Below, one piece after another: positions 33,981 to 43,062 of a stretch of 64,000 bases of DNA (positions within the stretch are counted from its first letter, which is position 1; each line of letters begins with the position of its first letter). Source of the DNA: Clostridium_AD sp050717535 (GTDB lineage Bacteria; Bacillota; Clostridia; Clostridiales; Clostridiaceae); assembly GCF_050717535.1 (NCBI RefSeq), contig NZ_JBOITM010000074.1, positions 32,353 to 96,352 of the forward strand. The letters are read 5' to 3'. Made by a program: the position numbers and the translations under genes. Below the pieces are notes generated by a model. That model had not been told where the DNA came from and made no database searches. It saw only the letters and a program-made list of their open reading frames with translations.

Positions 33981-34018
33981 AAGGGAATCAGTATGATCTA
34001 ACTGATTCCCTTATTTTT
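33981..34018 (+). terminator. Terminator ending the aor region
   Basis: 12-bp perfect stem AAGGGAATCAGT/ACTGATTCCCTT (33981-33992, 34001-34012), 8-base loop, then ATTTTTG. It separates the plus-strand aor genes from the convergent E1-like gene. Confidence 0.9.
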
Positions 34019-34042
34019 GTTTATCTAACAGAAAGTATTATA

Positions 34043-35506
34043 TTAAACAAGTGTAGTAATTGTTGGATTAGATCCACATAAATCACAGTCTATGGATTTA
34101 TTAATACTAATAGTATCAAAATCAGAATCTAAGGCATCATAGTAGATTATCCTATTACATAAGGTGTCGCCTATACCTAAGAGTAGCTTTACAACTTCAG
34201 TTGCTTGAAGAAATCCCATGACGCCAGGTACTGGACCTAAAACACCTAATTCAGAGCAACTAGTGCCAGGCTTTTGATTAGGAATTAGAGGGAATGCACA
34301 GCGATAACATGGACCCTTATTTGGGAGTATTGTCATAATTAATCCATGAAATCTTACCACCGCTGCATCTACAAGGGGTTTATTAGCAAAATAACATGAG
34401 TCATTTAGAAGATATCGAGTTGGAAAATTATCAACTGCATCTATGATAACATCATAATCCCCAATTATATCTAATGCATTGTGTATGCTGATGCTAGTGT
34501 TATAAGTTACTACCTTTACATCTGGATTTAAATCTTTGATGAAAACTTCTGCAGAGTCAACTTTTGACATGCCAATCCTAGAAGTACTGTGAAGTATTTG
34601 GCGGTTAAGGTTGCTTATTTCTACAGTATCATAATCAACAACACCAATGATTCCTACACCTAGGCAGGATAGAGCATAAGCTACAGGAGAACCAAGTCCA
34701 CCAGTACCTACAATTAAGACCTTACTATCTGATAGCTTTTTAGTGTTATGATTTTTTTCTGAATTATTAAGTACGGCATTCTTAGAAGAACTATCTTTAA
34801 GAAAATCAGTAATTGCTAAATTAAAGATTTTATTATCGGCCTTGTTAAATTTCATAGATAGAAGATCAAAGTATAATGGTTTATTTAATAGGGTTCCCAA
34901 ATTTAAAGATAGTTTTACGCATTCCACGGAGGTGAGTGCAGAAAGTAGACAATTAGAAAGAATAGTGCCTTCTTTGACCTGAGAATTAGATCCAAAGGAA
35001 TTTGAATCTAATGGAACAGGCTTTAGAAGTAACTCATTAAAATCCTTCTCATTACTAAAAGTTTGAAGATATCCCCTCCAACCATTGTTAATAGTTATAA
35101 TAGTGGGAATAAACACAGATGACTTATGGCTGCAAGAAAAACTTATTAAATTATCTTGTAAGTCCTCATATTTACTAATCAATATTCTTATTGCCAAACC
35201 CTCACTAAAAACAGAGTCACTGTATACTATTGATACTTCATTATCAGCAAGGTCTATAATTACATCACCATTTAGGTCTTTTATGTTTTTAAATAATTTT
35301 TCATATCCCAGGGAATCTTTAAAATAACAAGAAATATAACCTATTCCAGAGGCTGAAAGATAATATATGAGAGATGAGGCCTCTTGTACCGTAGATGCAT
35401 ATAAATAAATTTTCGACTCAGTTAATTTCTTTTGCCCTTTGTCACTAATTTCAGGGATTATTATATGTCTTAAATATCTATTGATTTGTTCCTTTGATAA
35501 AATCAT
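34043..35506 (-). CDS. Tandem E1-like (MoeB/ThiF) activating enzyme, inactive N-half
   Basis: 487 residues from the ATG at 35506, behind AAGGGGG. Residues about 258-487 are a full MoeB/ThiF enzyme: VGTGGLGS nucleotide loop at 266-273, DYDTVEISNLNRQ, DAVDNFPTRYLLND, zinc pairs C400/C403 and C474/C477, and Cys417 in SCSELGVLGP. Residues 3-220 repeat the family outline (SKEQINRYLRHIIIPEISDKGQ, and near 180-220 SALTSVECVKLSLNLG...YFDLLSMKF) but lost the glycine loop and zinc pairs. This mirrors the inactive/active halves of eukaryotic E1. Likely activates MoaD-type carriers for the tungsten cofactor. Confidence 0.85.
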   Translation of the reverse strand: MILSKEQINRYLRHIIIPEISDKGQKKLTESKIYLYASTVQEASSLIYYLSASGIGYISCYFKDSLGYEKLFKNIKDLNGDVIIDLADNEVSIVYSDSVFSEGLAIRILISKYEDLQDNLISFSCSHKSSVFIPTIITINNGWRGYLQTFSNEKDFNELLLKPVPLDSNSFGSNSQVKEGTILSNCLLSALTSVECVKLSLNLGTLLNKPLYFDLLSMKFNKADNKIFNLAITDFLKDSSSKNAVLNNSEKNHNTKKLSDSKVLIVGTGGLGSPVAYALSCLGVGIIGVVDYDTVEISNLNRQILHSTSRIGMSKVDSAEVFIKDLNPDVKVVTYNTSISIHNALDIIGDYDVIIDAVDNFPTRYLLNDSCYFANKPLVDAAVVRFHGLIMTILPNKGPCYRCAFPLIPNQKPGTSCSELGVLGPVPGVMGFLQATEVVKLLLGIGDTLCNRIIYYDALDSDFDTISINKSIDCDLCGSNPTITTLV

Positions 35507-35603
35507 TATGATACCCCCTTCATAAAAAAGAACTATATTCAAAACGTGTAAAGGAATATTTATGTAAAACATCTAGATATATGATTGTTCATACCTTAAT
35601 TAT

Positions 35604-35632
35604 ATTATAATGCTTTTACATAATAGGTTCAA
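35604..35632 (-). promoter_or_regulatory. Promoter of the E1-like gene
   Basis: Read on the minus strand: TTGAAC (35632-35627), 17-base spacer, TATAAT (35609-35604). About 100 bases before the start codon. Confidence 0.7.
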
Positions 35633-35726
35633 TAAGTGCTTGCTTTTTTCAGACTATAGTTACGCTCTTATAAATCCTATCAGCGATAATCTTTTTAAGC
35701 TAAGGTAGTAAATTTATTATCACTTA

Positions 35727-35755
35727 TTGTATCTATTGGTATATTCTATTATAAT
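35727..35755 (+). promoter_or_regulatory. Promoter of the 127-residue ORF and dedA
   Basis: TTGTAT (35727-35732), 17-base spacer, TATAAT (35750-35755). Just downstream an inverted repeat GAATAATA/TATTATTC (35758-35776) covers the probable transcription start and could be an operator. Confidence 0.65.
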
Positions 35756-35791
35756 ATGAATAATAGAATATTATTCAAGTGAGGGGATTTA

Positions 35792-36175
35792 ATGAGAAAA
35801 AATCTAAAAACGGGTATATTATCAGTTTTTATTATAATAATTACATTTTTAGTAATAAGACGTTTTACATTAATATATTTAGAATTTAAAAATATTAATC
35901 TGCCAACTAAACAAAGTAGACAAATAGGGGATATGAGCATACATAAATGGATGACAGTAAAAAAATTATCCGAAAAAAACAATATAAGTGAAGACTCCAT
36001 TTTTAAGGCCCTTGAGATTATTCCTCAGAGCGGTGATGAAAATTTAAATATTGAAGAGTTAGGGAAAAAGTATAATAAAACTTCAAATGAGCTTAAGGAT
36101 AATTTAAAAAGAATTATAGAAAACAGCATAAATATAGAAAATGACATAAATACAGAAGGTAATAAACATGAGTGA
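35792..36175 (+). CDS. Membrane-anchored hypothetical protein
   Basis: 127 residues, no family recognised. One N-terminal membrane helix (about 8-26, VFIIIITFLVI) after a basic start, then a charged helical domain. Two consecutive helix-rich segments, MTVKKLSEKNNISEDSIFKALEI and IEELGKKYNKTSNELKDNL, look like two small helix-turn-helix or LysM-unlike repeats facing the cytoplasm or outside. It overlaps the dedA gene by 8 bases, so the two products probably work together in the membrane. RBS GAGGGG. Confidence 0.7.
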   Translation: MRKNLKTGILSVFIIIITFLVIRRFTLIYLEFKNINLPTKQSRQIGDMSIHKWMTVKKLSEKNNISEDSIFKALEIIPQSGDENLNIEELGKKYNKTSNELKDNLKRIIENSINIENDINTEGNKHE

Positions 36176-36785
36176 ATTTAGTAACTTACTGATAGGATAC
36201 TTCAGAGACTATAATATTTGGTTTTTAAGTATTATAATTGTACTTCAGTGTATAGGAATTCCAACAGGAGCATCTTTACTTGTAATGGCATCTGGAGCAT
36301 TTGCTTATGCTGGTGAATTTAATGTGATAATTCTTTCACTACAAGTTTGGTTTTTTTCATGGCTTGGAGATAATATTGCCTATATCGTGTGGAGAACTAT
36401 TGGGGATAAAGTTTTTAATAATCATTCTAAAGTAAAAACTTATTTGCAACCCAAAATATTTAAAGCTAAAGATTATTTAATAAAACATGGAAGAGTCTCA
36501 GTCTTTCTTAGCAGATTTTTCATATCAGCTATGGGTCCATTTATAAATGCTGCGGCAGGTCTTACGGGATATAAACTGAGAACCTTTAGTTTGTTTGTTG
36601 CTTTAGGGGAATTGGTTTGGACATGTATCTACTTGGGACTCGGCTATTGGTTTGGAGATTCATGGGAAGCCATAGTTCCAATAGTCACAGGATTTGGACA
36701 AATTTTAACTTACATAGCAATTTTAATTGTTGCACTGTACTTTTTTATTAAAGTAATTAGAAACAAGAAACATAAACAAGCATAA
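36168..36785 (+). CDS. DedA family membrane protein
   Basis: 205 residues, four to five helices. DedA (SNARE-associated) hallmarks: ETPT-like IGIPTGASLLVMASGAFA, GDNIAYIVWRTIGD, HGRVSVFLSRFFISAMGPFINAAAGLTGY with the Arg-Phe pair, and ELVWTCIYLGLGYWFG. The family includes undecaprenyl-phosphate and phospholipid flippases that depend on proton motive force. Translationally coupled to the preceding membrane ORF. Confidence 0.88.
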   Translation: MSEFSNLLIGYFRDYNIWFLSIIIVLQCIGIPTGASLLVMASGAFAYAGEFNVIILSLQVWFFSWLGDNIAYIVWRTIGDKVFNNHSKVKTYLQPKIFKAKDYLIKHGRVSVFLSRFFISAMGPFINAAAGLTGYKLRTFSLFVALGELVWTCIYLGLGYWFGDSWEAIVPIVTGFGQILTYIAILIVALYFFIKVIRNKKHKQA

Positions 36786-36921
36786 ACACTGGTTATTATC
36801 TTTCTTGTTTTTACAATGAATTTCCGGGAAATTTCTCGGTGATTTTTTTTGACTATAATTTGGTAAAGGTGCTTTAAATAAAACTTAAGTATGTTATACT
36901 ATAAAAGGTAACTTATTATAT

Positions 36922-37013
36922 GGAGAGATGTCCGAGTGGCCGAAGGTACCTGCCTCGAAAACAGGCGAACGGGTTATTCCGTTCCGGGAGTTCGAATCTC
37001 CCTCTCTCCGCCA
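36922..37013 (+). tRNA. tRNA-Ser (anticodon CGA)
   Basis: 92 nt including encoded CCA. Acceptor GGAGAGA/TCTCTCC, D arm with GAGTGGCCGAAGGT, anticodon loop CTCGAAA, a long class II variable arm (GAACGGGTTATTCCGTTC), and T arm GGGAGTTCGAATCTCCC. The last pair of the anticodon stem next to the loop is C-A rather than canonical; other stems are intact. Confidence 0.95.
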
Positions 37014-37021
37014 AGGTAAAG

Positions 37022-37052
37022 GGCTCTAGCAATTTATGCTAGAGTCATTTTT
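37022..37052 (+). terminator. Terminator after tRNA-Ser
   Basis: 10-bp stem GGCTCTAGCA/TGCTAGAGTC with one G-U pair and loop ATTTA, followed by ATTTTTG, 9 bases after the tRNA CCA. Confidence 0.88.
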
Positions 37053-37200
37053 GTATTATTAATATTAATGTGTTATGCTTGACGACGATTTGTCGACACT
37101 AATTAAAACTAAACAAAATCAGATGATATTTATGGTACCTGATTTTTTGAAAATACGGCATAAATTAAATATTAATAAAATCCATTGTAAGTTCAAAATA

Positions 37201-37649
37201 GTTAATATGGCTCTTTGATTTATTTTTAGGCTACTGGATAACTCGTATATGTGTTTGATGAATCTGTCAAATGAATCAAACTCACTGTGTTATTTATAAG
37301 AAACATTTGAACTGTGGGGGAGTTCTACAAGAGATGTCTTTACTTCAATGTAGGTGTTTTCTACTAAAAAATCTAGTCTTGAATTACCAAGAGTTTGTTC
37401 GCGAATAGTATTATGGCCATTAGCAACAAGTTTACTAAACTGCTCGGTTTTCAAAAAATGTTCTATATACCTATTTACTGCATTTTGATTTATACCAATC
37501 CACGTTTTTGGAGAAGTGGTAGGTACGTCTAATGATATAGCTTCTACTGTATAGGGTGTTTTTCTCTTTTCGTCCTTCGCTTTAGACATAAGGCAAGGAA
37601 TATCTTTGAATATGAAATTTCCAATGCGTCCAGTGGAAGGACAATGACA
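37201..37649 (-). pseudogene. sfsA: Broken sfsA (sugar fermentation stimulation / nuclease-like)
   Basis: SfsA-family segments read on the minus strand: CHCPSTGRIGN at the 37649 end, KRKTPYTVEAISLD, SKLVANGHNTIREQTL, SRLDFLVENTYIEVKTSLVELP. The N-terminal ~30 residues are missing; homology stops exactly where the multicopper oxidase fragment begins. A TAA at 37290-37292 interrupts the frame, but translation past it continues SfsA-like (FDSFDRFIKHIYELSSSLK...QRAIL) to about 37201 before decaying. So the gene carries a 5' deletion and a nonsense change. Confidence 0.82.
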
Positions 37650-37952
37650 TTTGGTAATATAGGGCTTAATAATCATCCTATTCATTTTCATGGTCACCAA
37701 TTTTGGGAAGCTGCAGCATATGGAAACATTATCCCAAAAGACAATAGACTTCTTAAAAATACTATATTAATTTCATCAGGAACTACAAGGGATATTATAT
37801 TTAAAGCAAATAATCCTGGTGCTTGGCCACTTCACTGTCATATTCCTCATCATGTAAGTAATAATAAAACACTTCCTCTTGGAGGTATGACTACAGCAAT
37901 AGTTTATAAAGGGTTTGATGCTGCTAAATATATGAAGAAAGCTACATGTTAG
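37644..37952 (+). pseudogene. C-terminal fragment of a multicopper oxidase
   Basis: 102 codons from ATG 37644, which sits in the junction. Copper-binding motifs of the third cupredoxin domain are intact: HPIHFHGHQFW and WPLHCHIPHH (one Cys and flanking His of the type 1/3 centre). The other two cupredoxin domains are absent and upstream sequence is antisense sfsA. No RBS is visible, so expression is doubtful. Confidence 0.82.
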
Positions 37953-37987
37953 CCAATTTAATGGAGGAATTATTAGTTCTTATTATG

Positions 37988-38371
37988 CTAATTACAATTC
38001 TCGTTATAATCTCCTTCTAGTAAATGAAAAATAGAATCTTCTATTATATCAATCCATTCTGCTATTTTCTCTGACTGTTTATTTGAAAATAATATATTGG
38101 GTTCTACTTTATTATTTTTTTCAGTCCAGCATCTTCCTAAATAGATAATCGAAATAACATCGTACATCAATTCTCGATTAACATTGTCCTTTTTAAATTC
38201 TGTAGATAAAGTCTTAATGCAATCCATCACTTCAATAAAATTATCCTCAGCAATAACTCCATCAAATGTTATTAATTTCCCAAGAAATCCAGTTTTCCAT
38301 TTGTTATTAGAAACATCGTTATTCCGACATGAATGATAGCTTAACAATTTAGCAGCATGTATTCCCTCCAT
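37988..38371 (-). CDS. Hypothetical 127-residue protein
   Basis: Family not recognised. Good start: AGGAGG sits 9 bases before the ATG at 38371. Soluble, helix-rich, acidic C-terminus (ERI-like stretch SEKIAEWIDIIEDSIFHLLEGD), with WKTGFLGKLITFDGVIAEDNF near the N-terminus. Lies in the rearranged stretch between tRNA-Ser and the AraC regulator; may belong to a mobile or accessory insertion. Confidence 0.65.
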   Translation of the reverse strand: MEGIHAAKLLSYHSCRNNDVSNNKWKTGFLGKLITFDGVIAEDNFIEVMDCIKTLSTEFKKDNVNRELMYDVISIIYLGRCWTEKNNKVEPNILFSNKQSEKIAEWIDIIEDSIFHLLEGDYNENCN

Positions 38372-38553
38372 ACTTTTATTCCTCCTAAAGATTAAAATCG
38401 TTCCGTATTTGTCTATTGCATATTACTTTTAGCTATTATATAATTTAGTTATAGTATAAGGCCATTTACATATTAAAGTATATAAGTAAACAGACACATT
38501 GTGACACAATCGAGCCAGATTGGTCTGCTTTATCTTCTGAAAGGAGTTTTATC

Positions 38554-39456
38554 ATGCAAAGGTCGATTATTCCAATTTCACAAGAGGGAATGGAAATATT
38601 TGAATACCCTTCTCCTTCTTTTCCATGTATTATTATATTCGCAGATGTTGCTAAATATATTACCGGAGATGTTCCTTGGCATTGGCATACTGATATAGAA
38701 TTATTTTTCATAAAAAATGGGACCGCTAAATTTAATTTTAGGGACAGTTCGTATATACTTCATCAATCTGAAGGAGGTTTTATTAATAGAAATGTGCTCC
38801 ACTCCATACAACTCTATGAATGTGAAAGCTGCGAGATCATTACCTTTATATTTTCACCAAGCCTTTTTACCGGTGGAATAGAAAATGAGTTATTTCTTAA
38901 ATTTTCCACTCCTCTGTATTCTATAAATAGTTTGGATTTCATCCCATTTACAAATAAAATTGCTTGGACAACGGATTGTTTAAGTAGTATTCTTAGTGCT
39001 TATTCTGCATATACAAGTGACTACCTTGGAAAAGAACTGCTTATTATCGAGCACCTTGCACATATCTGGAATCTTTTACTTCATGATGGAATATCCAATT
39101 TTGTGCAAACAGAAAATATGCATTCATCAAGTGAGTCAAGGGTAAAAATCATGATGCAGTTTATCCATGAACATTACTCTGAGCAACTAACGTTACAGAA
39201 AATTGCAAAATCTGCAACTATCAGCACAAGAGAATGTACTCGTTGTTTTAGGAATACAATTAAGACCTCTCCTACAACTTATCTGATAAAGTACCGTATA
39301 ACAACAGCAGCTTCCCTATTATCTATATCTAGCTTTTCTGTTACAGAGGTTGGTGTAAAAACTGGTTTCAATAACTCTAGCTATTTCACTAGGATGTTTA
39401 AACACTATATGAAGGTCACACCAAAAGAGTATAAGCAATGTCACATATCTGTATAG
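38554..39456 (+). CDS. AraC family transcriptional regulator
   Basis: 300 residues. N-terminal cupin sensor (DVPWHWHTDIELFFIKNG, a sugar- or small-molecule pocket with two His) and C-terminal double helix-turn-helix (LTLQKIAKSATISTRECTRCFRNTI...VTEVGVKTGFNNSSYFTRMFK). RBS AAAGGAG. No obvious target operon sits next to it: the upstream minus-strand ORF and the multicopper oxidase fragment are candidates, the latter broken, so its ancestral target may be lost. Confidence 0.88.
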   Translation: MQRSIIPISQEGMEIFEYPSPSFPCIIIFADVAKYITGDVPWHWHTDIELFFIKNGTAKFNFRDSSYILHQSEGGFINRNVLHSIQLYECESCEIITFIFSPSLFTGGIENELFLKFSTPLYSINSLDFIPFTNKIAWTTDCLSSILSAYSAYTSDYLGKELLIIEHLAHIWNLLLHDGISNFVQTENMHSSSESRVKIMMQFIHEHYSEQLTLQKIAKSATISTRECTRCFRNTIKTSPTTYLIKYRITTAASLLSISSFSVTEVGVKTGFNNSSYFTRMFKHYMKVTPKEYKQCHISV

Positions 39457-39645
39457 AATAATATAATTTTAGATAATGTTGAGTAAAGTGTTATAATGTT
39501 GTGTGATATTTTATAATAAGGTTAAAGATATTTTTAGTAGAAACATTTTAGAGAAGCTACTATGAAGACACGTCTGACCAATTTAAAATATTAAAATGAA
39601 ATAAATATAAAACTTGGAATAATTTACTTGCAAAGGAAGTATAAA

Positions 39646-40875
39646 ATGGGAAAAAATATAAAAAAAAGGTGTCCGAAATATCTTAAAGAATTTAAGTGTA
39701 TAGCTGGTAAGTGCGAAGATAGCTGTTGTGTTGGATGGGATATTGATATTGATAAGACCACCTTTAGACAGTATTATAAAGTTCAAGACAAAGAAATGAA
39801 GCGAATGTTTCAAAAGAATGTACATAATAATGAAAATTATACAAGTAGTGATGTAGATTATGGAAAAGTGAAATTAACAAATAGAAAAAGATGTCCTTTT
39901 TTAGATGAAGAAAATTATTGTATTATTTATTCTAAGCTTGGAGAAGAATATCTTTCAAATGTTTGTACATCATTCCCTAGAATAATCAATAAAGTAGATG
40001 GAATTTATGAAATGTCCCTTGACGTAGCTTGTCCTGAAGCTGCAAGAATTATTCTTCTAAAAGAAGAAGGTATTGAATTTGAAGAGGGCGAAGAAACTTT
40101 AGATAAGCACATAGTATCAAGTGATATTGATACTAAATCTAAAAAATTCAATAATTCACCTGTGAAATATTTTAAAGAAATTAGAGATTTGAGTATTAAA
40201 ATAATAAAAAATAGAAAACTTGATTTAAGTCAGAGACTTTATATATTAGGTGAATTTATAAACACATTAGAAAGTGAAATTAAACATAATTATAATAATG
40301 TACCTAAATTTATTAGTAAATATGATATAAATTCAGTTAGTAATTCTTATGAGAAAAATCAGTCAAGTTATATTGCTGGCATGGATTTTTCGAAAAGGAT
40401 GATGGGGTTCCTAAATGTATTTAAAGAAGTAGACAGTGTTTCTTTTGTGGAATATACTAAGCAAATTATAGTTGCATTTAAGTTTGAGGAAGGCGATGAC
40501 ATAAATAAACATTTAGAATTGTATATAAAAGCATTTGAAGATTACAATGAAAAATTTGCAAATGAAATCAGCTATATTTTTGAAAATTATTTAGTGAATT
40601 TTATTTATAACAATATGTTTCCGTTTTCTGAAACAGAAAACATATTTGATGGATATATTATGCTATTAACAAGATATTCATTTAGTAAATTTTATTTGGT
40701 TGGAAAATATCTATATAATAAACAGGATTCTAAAGAAAATATAGTTGAGTTTATTCAAGTTTTCTCAAAAGTAATAGGACATCATAAAACTTATACAGTT
40801 GATGTGCTAAATTATATAAAAGATAATAAACTTGATAATATGGAATTTGCTAAAAGACTTTTGTTTGTTGGTTAA
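39646..40875 (+). CDS. FliB-family lysine N-methylase-like protein
   Basis: 409 residues from ATG 39646 behind AAAGGAAG. The cysteine pattern of flagellin lysine methylases is present: CPKYLKEFKCIAGKCEDSCCVGW near the start and RCPFLDEENYCIIYSKLGEEYLSNVCTSFPR, then DVACPEAARIIL. These cysteines probably bind an iron-sulfur cluster. FliB proteins methylate surface lysines of flagellin, but no flagellar gene is nearby; the adjacent secreted CWB2 protein is lysine-rich, and whether it is a substrate is unknown. Confidence 0.85.
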   Translation: MGKNIKKRCPKYLKEFKCIAGKCEDSCCVGWDIDIDKTTFRQYYKVQDKEMKRMFQKNVHNNENYTSSDVDYGKVKLTNRKRCPFLDEENYCIIYSKLGEEYLSNVCTSFPRIINKVDGIYEMSLDVACPEAARIILLKEEGIEFEEGEETLDKHIVSSDIDTKSKKFNNSPVKYFKEIRDLSIKIIKNRKLDLSQRLYILGEFINTLESEIKHNYNNVPKFISKYDINSVSNSYEKNQSSYIAGMDFSKRMMGFLNVFKEVDSVSFVEYTKQIIVAFKFEEGDDINKHLELYIKAFEDYNEKFANEISYIFENYLVNFIYNNMFPFSETENIFDGYIMLLTRYSFSKFYLVGKYLYNKQDSKENIVEFIQVFSKVIGHHKTYTVDVLNYIKDNKLDNMEFAKRLLFVG

Positions 40876-41094
40876 TAATTTTAATATAAATAAACATTGA
40901 TATATTTAGATAGTTTAGTGAAAAAACAAATTCACAATTTATAAAGGAATAGTAAAGGGTTTTAGAAAATTATGGAGAATACATAATAGAAAAGGGATAT
41001 GCAATACCAGTATTGGATAACATTGTGTATATCGAATCTTCATAATAAATGCTAAAATGTTCTTAGTAAATACATATGTTTAAGGAGTGATAAA

Positions 41095-42927
41095 ATGCAA
41101 GGTAAATTTTCTTTTAAGTGTTTGTTGTCTTCGGTCTTATTAGTATCATTAATTGTACTAATGCCTTCAAGCAAAGCATCTGCAGCCACTATACAAAGGC
41201 TTCAAGGTGTGGACAGGTATGCAACATCAATCTCAATTTCAAAGTCTGGATGGACAACTTCAGATAATGTTGTTTTAGCATCAGGGTATGATTTTCCAGA
41301 TGCGCTTAGTGCAGCGCCTCTTGCTAAGCAGTTAAATGCACCTATACTATTAATAGGGAAAACCTTAGACACTGCAATTAGTAATGAACTCACCAGACTA
41401 CAAGTAAAGAATATATTTATTGTAGGTGGCGAGGGTGCTGTTTCTAAAAGTATAAAGGATCAGTTAAGTTTAAAAGGTATAACGGTAACTAGATTATCAG
41501 GTATTGACAGATATGAAACATCCTTAAGTATTGCGAATTATATTAAGGAAAAATTTAATTTAGGTACTGAGATAGTTGTTGCAGCAGGAGCAGGATTTCC
41601 AGATGCTCTTTCAATAGCACCAATTGCTGCAAGTAAGGGTATGCCAATTATATTATCTCCAAAAAATGAGCTGACCAATAGTATTAAAAAATATATAACA
41701 GATAATAAAGTTACAAAAGCATTTGTTATTGGTGGCACTGGCGTTGTAAGTGATAAAGTAATGCAGGGACTTCCACTTGCAGAGAGGGTATCAGGTGACG
41801 ATAGATATAAAACTAATATTGCAGTATTAAACAGGTTTGTACTGGACTTAAGTTTTGACAATGTATACGTCGCAACAGGAGTAGCTTTCCCCGATGCATT
41901 ATCCGGTTCGGCACTTGCGTCAAAAACATCATCGCCTATTATATTAATGGATAAAACATTGTCTATTTCAACTGCTGATTACATGATTTTAAAATTATCT
42001 TCTATAAATAAATTATGGGCTTTAGGTGGAGAAGGTGTTGTGCCTCAATCAGTTTTAACAAATAATGTTTATGGAAATACGCCAGGAAATAACACTAACT
42101 TTGCATTTGTGGCAAAACAAGGTGATTGGATTTATTACAACAATGAAACTTTATATAAAATCAAAACTGATGGAACTGGGAAGATAGAAGTGAACAAAGA
42201 TATGCCTGTATTCATAAACGTAGTTGGTGAATGGATATATTATATTGAAGCATCAAGTAATAAAAACGAAATGTATAAAGTAAAAACAGACGGAACTAGT
42301 AGAACTAAATTGAGTAATGATGTAGCCCTGTATATGGTGGTTGCTCAGGATTGGATATACTATTCCAATTATTCAGATGATGGAAAACTTTATAAGATGA
42401 AGACAGATGGAACATCTAAAACTAAATTAGCCAATGAAACTGCATATGAAATTAATATATCCGGCGACTGGGTGTATTATACAATTACTGTGGGTCCGGA
42501 TGAATCAAGTGAATCAGAGATTTATAAGGTGAAAAAAGATGGTACAGGCTTAACCAAATTATATAGTGCAACTAGTATAGCATATTTAAATGTTTCAGGA
42601 GAATATTTATACTTTGAAACAAGTGATTTAAAGGGAGAAAATGGAAACATAATGAAAATGAAAAAGGATGGTACAAACATCTCCACAATCTGCGATGATA
42701 CTGCAGAGTTTATAAATGTTTCTGGAGAGTGGATTTACTATTCCAACGCATCTGATAGCTACAAGCTCTATAAGATTAAAATAGATGGCACTGATAAAAC
42801 TAAAATTAGTGATGACGAGGCAATGTTTATTAGCGTTGTAGACGAATGGATTTACTATGGAACAGATTCAGAAACAGATACTATAAAAATTAAAACAGAT
42901 GGAACGCAAAGACAGATCTTTAACTAA
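41095..42927 (+). CDS. Secreted CWB2 cell-wall protein with beta-propeller-like repeats
   Basis: 610 residues. Signal peptide with hydrophobic core SVLLVSLIVLMP and cleavage near SKASAA (31). Residues about 33-320 hold three CWB2 repeats (RLQGVDRYATSISIS, RLSGIDRYETSLSIA, RVSGDDRYKTNIAVL; each with FPDAL and a VGGEGAVS-type end), which anchor to anionic wall polymers as in Clostridioides Cwp proteins. Residues 330-610 carry about six repeats of the form GDWIYY...LYKIKTDGT (DUF5050-like), a probable beta-propeller facing outward. RBS AGGAGTG. Own terminator follows. Confidence 0.93.
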   Translation: MQGKFSFKCLLSSVLLVSLIVLMPSSKASAATIQRLQGVDRYATSISISKSGWTTSDNVVLASGYDFPDALSAAPLAKQLNAPILLIGKTLDTAISNELTRLQVKNIFIVGGEGAVSKSIKDQLSLKGITVTRLSGIDRYETSLSIANYIKEKFNLGTEIVVAAGAGFPDALSIAPIAASKGMPIILSPKNELTNSIKKYITDNKVTKAFVIGGTGVVSDKVMQGLPLAERVSGDDRYKTNIAVLNRFVLDLSFDNVYVATGVAFPDALSGSALASKTSSPIILMDKTLSISTADYMILKLSSINKLWALGGEGVVPQSVLTNNVYGNTPGNNTNFAFVAKQGDWIYYNNETLYKIKTDGTGKIEVNKDMPVFINVVGEWIYYIEASSNKNEMYKVKTDGTSRTKLSNDVALYMVVAQDWIYYSNYSDDGKLYKMKTDGTSKTKLANETAYEINISGDWVYYTITVGPDESSESEIYKVKKDGTGLTKLYSATSIAYLNVSGEYLYFETSDLKGENGNIMKMKKDGTNISTICDDTAEFINVSGEWIYYSNASDSYKLYKIKIDGTDKTKISDDEAMFISVVDEWIYYGTDSETDTIKIKTDGTQRQIFN

Positions 42928-42958
42928 TTTAGGTTGGAATCCTATCGGTAGCATTATT

Positions 42959-42993
42959 AAAAACCCAGTAACCTTAATGGCTACTGGGTTTTT
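42959..42993 (+). terminator. Terminator of the CWB2 gene
   Basis: AAAAACCCAGTA (42959-42970) pairs with TACTGGGTTTTT (42982-42993), 11-base loop. AT-symmetric, so it may also serve the convergent gene ending at 43063. Confidence 0.9.
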
Positions 42994-43062
42994 AATGTTT
43001 ATAAAATAATCATCAGTAACTCAATTTAGTTAAATTAGAGTGAGAGAGGGTAAAAGGTACTC

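Noticed and set aside
38501..38698. 65-codon plus-strand ORF overlapping the araC start
   Set aside because: Out of frame with the well-supported AraC gene and without its own ribosome site.
40956..41045. 29-codon frame (IIEKGYAIPVLDNIVYIESS-like) before the CWB2 gene
   Set aside because: Looks protein-like and may be a gene tail, but it is too short to assign to a family and has no start.
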